From Xenoacremonium recifei (taxonomy: Eukaryota; Ascomycota; Sordariomycetes; Hypocreales; Nectriaceae): a DNA stretch of 64,000 nt. This document shows, piece by piece, positions 59,203 to 64,000 of this stretch. The notes below the pieces were generated by a model that was not told the origin of the DNA, searched no databases, and saw nothing but the letters and a program-made list of their open reading frames with translations. The DNA lies in NCBI GenBank assembly GCA_012184525.1, contig WOFQ01000031.1, positions 248,001 to 312,000 of the forward strand, given 5' to 3'. How positions within the stretch are numbered: position 1 is the first letter of the stretch; every line of letters starts with the position of its first letter. A program made the translations under genes and the position numbers.

Positions 59203-60948
59203 ATGTCCCTCGTGGCCTTCCTCCGCCAAAGCCTGCGCCTGCTGGTGCCGCTGGCGGTAGCGAGCACCATCTACGTCTACCTGTTCCCCTTCATCCAGGG
59301 ATGCTCGTTCCCGATTCCCTCCGGGGACCAGCAGGCGGCCTTCGAGGCCACTAAGCAGCTGCACTGGCCGTTTAAGAACTCGAGCCCCGATGCCGATGTG
59401 TCCCCGGTGCTGCCGCCGTTCCGAATGCTTGCGCTCGGCGATCCCCAGCTCGAAGGCGACACCTCCATCATCACCAACTATCTCGGCACGTTTCCGCATG
59501 TCAAGAGCCTCTTCATGCGGATGACGTTCCAGACGCCGCATTGGTGCTTCCGCGACCGAGTGCGCATGTGTGTCCACGACGTAACCGACTTCTTTTTCGA
59601 AGACATTCCCTACCTAATAGAGTCCCTGCGAAAACGGTTCGACCTCTTCGGGAACGACTTCTACCTTGCCCATATCTACCGACAGGTGCATTGGTGGACG
59701 AAGCCAACCCATGTTTCGGTCCTGGGAGATCTTTTGGGAAGCCAATGGATTGAGGACGACGAATTCGAGAAGCGCGGGAAACGGTTCTGGAACCGGACCT
59801 TCAAGGGGGCGCAGCGACTCCCGGATGACCTGGCACGGTTCCCCTCGCGCGAGTACATTGTGGCAGGATACCTGGACGGTCGCCCGTCGGAGGATGTCTG
59901 GGCGAAGAGGATCATGCCCGTCGCGGGGAATCACGACGTAGGCTATGCGGGAGACTTGACCGAGGAGCGCATGGAGCGGTTCGAACGGGTCTTTGGCAAA
60001 GCAAACTACGAGCTGCGATTCGAACTACCCGTGACCGATCCTGCCACAGAGGCCACGATGTATGACCACGAGAAGAACCCTGATTCCGATCGACTCCTCC
60101 CCGAGATTAGAGTCGTGGCTGTGAACGACATGAACCTCGATACACCTGCCAAGTCGGGGCCGCTCCAGGACGAGACGTACTCTTTCATTAACAGCGTGAT
60201 TGAAACGTCCCATGCGGTGGAATACAAGGGCCACTTCACCTTGATCTTGACTCACATTCCCCTCTACAAGCCTGAGGGCGTGTGCGTGGACGCCCCCTTC
60301 TTCGATTTCCACACCGAGGAGGACGGAGGAGGTGTCAAGGAGCAGAACCAACTAAGCGCAGACGCCAGCAAGGGCTTTCTGGAGGGAATCTACGGCATGA
60401 GCGGCGACACTAACTCCGCCGGCAACGGCCGTGGCCGCATGGGCCTGATGCTCAACGGCCACGATCACGAAGGCTGCGACACCTTCCACTACATCAACCA
60501 GACCAACGGCACAAACTCCTGGGAGCGATCCTGGGAGGTAATGCGCTGGGCCGACGCAAAGGCCCAGGGCCTGCCCGAAGCGTCCGGCTTCCCTGGCCGC
60601 CGCGAGATCACGGTCCGGAGCATGATGGGCGACTTCGGCGGCAACGCGGGGCTGTTGAGCATGTGGTTTGACTATGAGACGTGGGAGTGGCGGTACGAGT
60701 ACGCCGTGTGTCCGCTGGGGAGCCAGCACTTCTGGTGGTTTGTGCACTTGCTGGACATTGGCGTGATTCTGACACTGGTGCTCTACGCGGTACTGTCGGT
60801 AATGGTGGCATACGGCGTGGATGTTGATGGCAAGTTTTATAGAGGCGTAGATATTGCATACAAGTGGGCAAGAGAGTATGTGGAAAAGCGATGGGGAGCG
60901 GCGAAAGAGCCGTCCCAGAACGGGAGTGTAAAACAGAGCAAGAAATGA
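59203..60948 (+). CDS. ER metallophosphoesterase, Cdc1/Ted1 family
   Basis: This intronless gene encodes 581 residues. Yeast Ted1 and Cdc1 and mammalian PGAP5 remove ethanolamine phosphate from GPI anchors in the ER, aiding cargo exit. An N-terminal membrane anchor (LLVPLAVASTIYVYLFPFI) and a C-terminal one (LLDIGVILTLVLYAVLSVMVAYG) bracket the luminal catalytic domain. Metal-binding motifs are ALGDPQLEG, SVLGDLLGS, PVAGNHDVG, LTHIPLY and LNGHDHEGC. Sequons NQT and NGT follow. Another ATG at about 59189 is out of frame. Confidence 0.92.
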   Translation: MSLVAFLRQSLRLLVPLAVASTIYVYLFPFIQGCSFPIPSGDQQAAFEATKQLHWPFKNSSPDADVSPVLPPFRMLALGDPQLEGDTSIITNYLGTFPHVKSLFMRMTFQTPHWCFRDRVRMCVHDVTDFFFEDIPYLIESLRKRFDLFGNDFYLAHIYRQVHWWTKPTHVSVLGDLLGSQWIEDDEFEKRGKRFWNRTFKGAQRLPDDLARFPSREYIVAGYLDGRPSEDVWAKRIMPVAGNHDVGYAGDLTEERMERFERVFGKANYELRFELPVTDPATEATMYDHEKNPDSDRLLPEIRVVAVNDMNLDTPAKSGPLQDETYSFINSVIETSHAVEYKGHFTLILTHIPLYKPEGVCVDAPFFDFHTEEDGGGVKEQNQLSADASKGFLEGIYGMSGDTNSAGNGRGRMGLMLNGHDHEGCDTFHYINQTNGTNSWERSWEVMRWADAKAQGLPEASGFPGRREITVRSMMGDFGGNAGLLSMWFDYETWEWRYEYAVCPLGSQHFWWFVHLLDIGVILTLVLYAVLSVMVAYGVDVDGKFYRGVDIAYKWAREYVEKRWGAAKEPSQNGSVKQSKK

Positions 60949-61669
60949 TTGGATATGAATGATATACCCGTTTTGATTCACATGGTTTTCATATTTTGTG
61001 TGTTTGAACTCTTACGAGAACTATCTCCGAGAGGGTGCAAGATCCCGTTAAGGTGTTACCTCACGGACATTTCCGAGACGGAACCTCTTCAAACGGCGGC
61101 CCTTCTGGTTGTGCTCTCGTCATGTTGAGTAGCTATTTCTAGTAACTGACCGGCTCAGCAATGAAGACTTTGTATCCAAAGATAACCACCATCGTCTTAC
61201 CTGCTTAGCTTGAACATCCGTCTACACTCGTTGTTTGCCTCTGTTGTGTTCCTCCTTGTCATCGACTATATAAAGCGTCGTTCTTCTGGCTCGGAGGATT
61301 GACCACGTGCCGAGTCTGCCGTCGCCGAAAACTTGGTCCTACGTTCCAAGTCCGGGTCTGTTGCCGTCCGGGTACCGAAGGCGGCGGATGTTTGTCGGGC
61401 CTTTTGTTGATGCTTTGTTGATTATTGTCATTTTGGAACGAGTTTGTAGGACTGATTGCCTGGGGAGATCGGGCGGTGACGAAACTGTTGTGCAAGAGTG
61501 TTCACGGGGGGAAGGACGTAAACGGAATACGCCAAGATGAGTCCGAGGTATAAAGCTGTAAACTTTCGAAAACGCAAGCCGAGTTCTCTTCTTTGGCGTA
61601 AAATCTGAAGAAAAGGCTCAGCTAGTCGAAGGCAGACGGATATCCCCAAGCGTCTAACATCCGGCCATC
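60949..61669. other. Intergenic stretch upstream of secreted protein gene
   Basis: 721 bp. No gene or RNA recognised. Confidence 0.5.
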
Positions 61670-62594
61670 ATGCATTGTCTTCGCAGGTTAGCATCTCTGT
61701 TAATCTTGACAACGCTATCAGCGGCGGCTCCCCCGATGGAGAGTCCTAGACACCGTTTAGATACGAATCTTGAACATCTCCCACAGGAAGACCATGAAGT
61801 CAGACAAATACTTTCCAGAGATGGGGACCCAAACTGTGGTTCAGGTGGCCCCTGTGATTGCTCTAAGATTGAAGACAAGAACAGCTATCAGTAAGACTGT
61901 CGACTTTGTTCAATATGATAAATTTACTGACTATGAATGATAGATACTACCAATGCGCCACAAATATGACTTGCGCACCTTGCTGGACCTCTTCTATTTC
62001 GATCTCGACTTGGAGCACATCAACGAACTACCGCACGATGCCTCCAGGGACCTACACCAAGTCGCTCGGCAGCAGCACTATAGAGGTCATTGTCGTTCCC
62101 TCACGCCATACATCAATCCTCATTCCTAGATCTATACCAATTGTTACAGTCACAAAAGCTGTGACAGTGATAGTTGGAGTGTCAACCACGTACACTCCAG
62201 CAGCTTTGACAGAGACAACGCTAGCGACAACGACATCAGAAACTCTCCCTGCAGGTTGCCCCCCCGAATGCGACTGCTCCAAGATCAAAGACAAGAATAG
62301 CCAAGAGTAAGTCATCAATGTCCTTACAGCGATTAACCTGTGAGATTTTGAATCTACCCATGTGTTGGTTTTTGCTACTCCTCGAGGAGGCAGTGACAAT
62401 CAAAAAGCTTGGAAAGACGGAGAAGTAAAAAGCTAACAGAAGAAAGGTTCTTCCAGTGCGTGACGAACCCGGTATGCGAGGCATGCATCCGGTCTGCTCT
62501 GACCGCAAGCCAGACCACAACCACGACAACCACCATAAGCGGAGGCCCAACCACCACCGTGGATGTACCCTCCGCTACATTTGGTACTGCCTAG
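61670..62594 (+). CDS. Cysteine-rich secreted protein with two tandem modules
   Basis: Exons 61670-61890, 61944-62306 and 62447-62594 give 243 residues. A signal peptide is evident (MHCLRRLASLLILTTLSAAA). Two copies of a six-cysteine module follow: CDCSKIEDKNSYQYYQCATN with CAPC, and CDCSKIKDKNSQEFFQCVTN with CEAC. A long Ser/Thr/Val-rich spacer separates them (STTYTPAALTETTLATTT), likely O-glycosylated, and a second Thr-rich tail ends the protein. Each module is cut by an intron at the same codon and phase, which indicates internal duplication. I do not recognise the family. It could be a cell-wall or effector-like protein. The third exon uses an AAAG acceptor at 62446, supported by module alignment. 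Confidence 0.75.
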
Positions 62595-63147
62595 GGTGTT
62601 AGAAAGAACACATTGGGGAAAGTTGTTTCATTTTAGATGGGAATTTCCTAGGTCATCTTGTTGGGCTGTACGATGTAGATGAGAGAATGGACTTCGAAGC
62701 GTTTAAGCTGCATGGATAGGAGTGAATGAGCTGAGGTACTGCTCTCGTTCTCACTAAACGATCATGGAGAGGGAGCTTAAGGCAGGAACAAGTGAAATCG
62801 AGACTCAATCGGTTGATTTGAACAGTCATTTTCATTCTTCATGATATTTGAACTGCCATGTTTTCATCCCCAGCCAACACTTACATCCCTTAATATACAA
62901 AAGCTGGTTTCTCCTTTTCGTCTTTTACACAGTACACCGAGTATCAATATATTCCCCCAGCCTCCACCCTCCATATCGTATCAAAAATGCTGAGTCTATC
63001 CGTGCATGCTCCCCCAATCTCAAGTTGTGGTGTCCCGTTTACTCGTCTGAAGGTGCCCTCCTCCTCCTCCCCTGCTGTACAATTACAAGTAGATATTATA
63101 GAAAAAAGGGGGTGTGGAGATGTTGGATGCAGGATGAGTTATCGTTC
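62595..63147. other. Convergent 3' region between secreted protein and Tim50
   Basis: 553 bp, no gene seen. Confidence 0.5.
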
Positions 63148-64000
63148 TTACGAGTTACCGGCGCTGCCGTCCTTGGGCTTGGGCGTGCCCCAGAGTGAGA
63201 ACGAGCCCATCATGCTGGTCATGGCCTCTTGTTGGGCCTTCTCCATCATCACCTGTTCTTCCTTCAGCCACTTCTCGCCGTTTTCGCGAATCTCCTTCTC
63301 GAGGAGCTCATAGTTTCGCTGTCCACGCTCACGCGCAATATCCTGCAACATCTTGCCCTGTGCGAAAGCTTCCTGGGGGCTGATCTCGCCGTCGGCGGGC
63401 AGCATCATGCTCATGTTGCTGGGCTTCAGACCGAGCAGGTTGCCCAGAGCACCCATGCCTGAGCCGTGCTTGTGCTTGGCCTTCTCGGCTAGTCTTTGGG
63501 CCTCGAATTCCTTTCTGGCGATGGCTTCTCTTCGGGCGAACTCCTTGGGGATATTCTTGCCCTCAAAGGACTTCAGGACCTTTCGGACATCTGCGTATTG
63601 CATCGTGTGAATGTACTCGAGGAAGGGAATCAGGCCAACGAGCTCCTTGTCGCTGGGATCTCCCTTCCAAGGATCAAGGATAATGGCGTTCTCGGGCTGG
63701 TTGCGTACGTGCTTGGCGTTGGTGTCAATGATGATGACTTTGGAGAGGTCTCGGTTCAGGTAGGAGAGATCCTTCATTTTGTTAGTTACGATGGAAACTT
63801 AAAGCGAACCTCAGGTGAGTCTGGCTTACCTTGACAATCTCACCATCCTGGTACTTGGTCGCTTCACGGTAGAGCGGCCACATGATGAAGCGGAAGGGGT
63901 CCAACTTTCTCACGACGGGCTCGCCAGTAGCGAAGGGGACAGAGGTGAACAGAACAAGCTCGTAGTACTGGCTGAGATATCGGATGAAATAATCGATACC
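63148..64000 (-). CDS. tim50: Mitochondrial import receptor Tim50 (5' part beyond window)
   Basis: The visible exons are from the right edge (64000) to 63830, and 63771-63148, separated by a 58-bp intron. They encode the last 264 residues. Tim50 is the presequence receptor of the TIM23 translocase in the inner membrane. The NIF/FCP1-like phosphatase fold is evident in ELVLFTSVPF, FRFIMWPLYRE, YQDGEIVKDLSYLNRDLSKVIIIDTN and AIILDPWKGD. The C-terminus is charged and coiled-coil-like (QRNYELLEKEIRENGEKWLKEEQ), as in other filamentous fungi. The N-terminal presequence, membrane span and first part of the domain lie outside the window. Confidence 0.95.

Overview
The window is nuclear DNA from a filamentous ascomycete, probably a sordariomycete close to Hypocreales. 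It shows dense single genes on both strands, short introns of about 48-165 bp with GTRNGT donors and CTRAC-like branch sites, Zn2Cys6 regulators, large MFS families, and one AT-rich patch that looks like a transposon degraded by repeat-induced point mutation (RIP). I recognised no tRNA, rRNA or CRISPR. Exon boundaries were set by hand from splice signals, frame continuity and family conservation. The species was not determined.

Layout. 0-5 kb: a truncated Zn2Cys6 regulator, a RidA enamine/imine deaminase and a D-serine dehydratase-like PLP enzyme. 6.5-20.6 kb: seven neighbouring carbohydrate genes: an L-xylulose reductase/mannitol dehydrogenase-type SDR, an MFS sugar porter, an extended SDR, a zinc alcohol dehydrogenase, a DapA-family 2-keto-3-deoxy-sugar-acid aldolase, an enolase-superfamily sugar-acid dehydratase and a Zn2Cys6 regulator. 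20.9-26.3 kb: a metallophosphoesterase, a degraded Tc1/mariner-like element with a later solo LTR inside it, and an OPT transporter. 26.3-29.8 kb has no confident gene. 29.8-37 kb: the TORC2-pathway kinase Ypk1 and two MFS proteins. 39-44.5 kb: a small membrane protein with a PPxY motif, a Dal5-like permease and an SDR. 44.8-52 kb: kinesin-8, a BuGZ-type zinc-finger protein and an unusual repeat-rich Zn2Cys6 protein. 53-64 kb: the KEOPS subunit Cgi121, proline dehydrogenase, a small Tim17-like membrane protein, a conserved unknown protein with an ATG-only first exon, a Ted1-like phosphoesterase, a two-module cysteine-rich secreted protein and the C-terminal part of Tim50.

How genes may work together. 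The aldolase and dehydratase are divergent from one 681-bp promoter and catalyse consecutive steps of L-galactonate (D-galacturonate-derived) or L-fuconate breakdown. A porter, three oxidoreductases and a regulator lie alongside, and this is the best candidate for a coordinated and possibly incompletely described system here. On the left, the D-serine dehydratase-like gene and RidA are convergent neighbours. The first can make 2-aminoacrylate and the second removes it.
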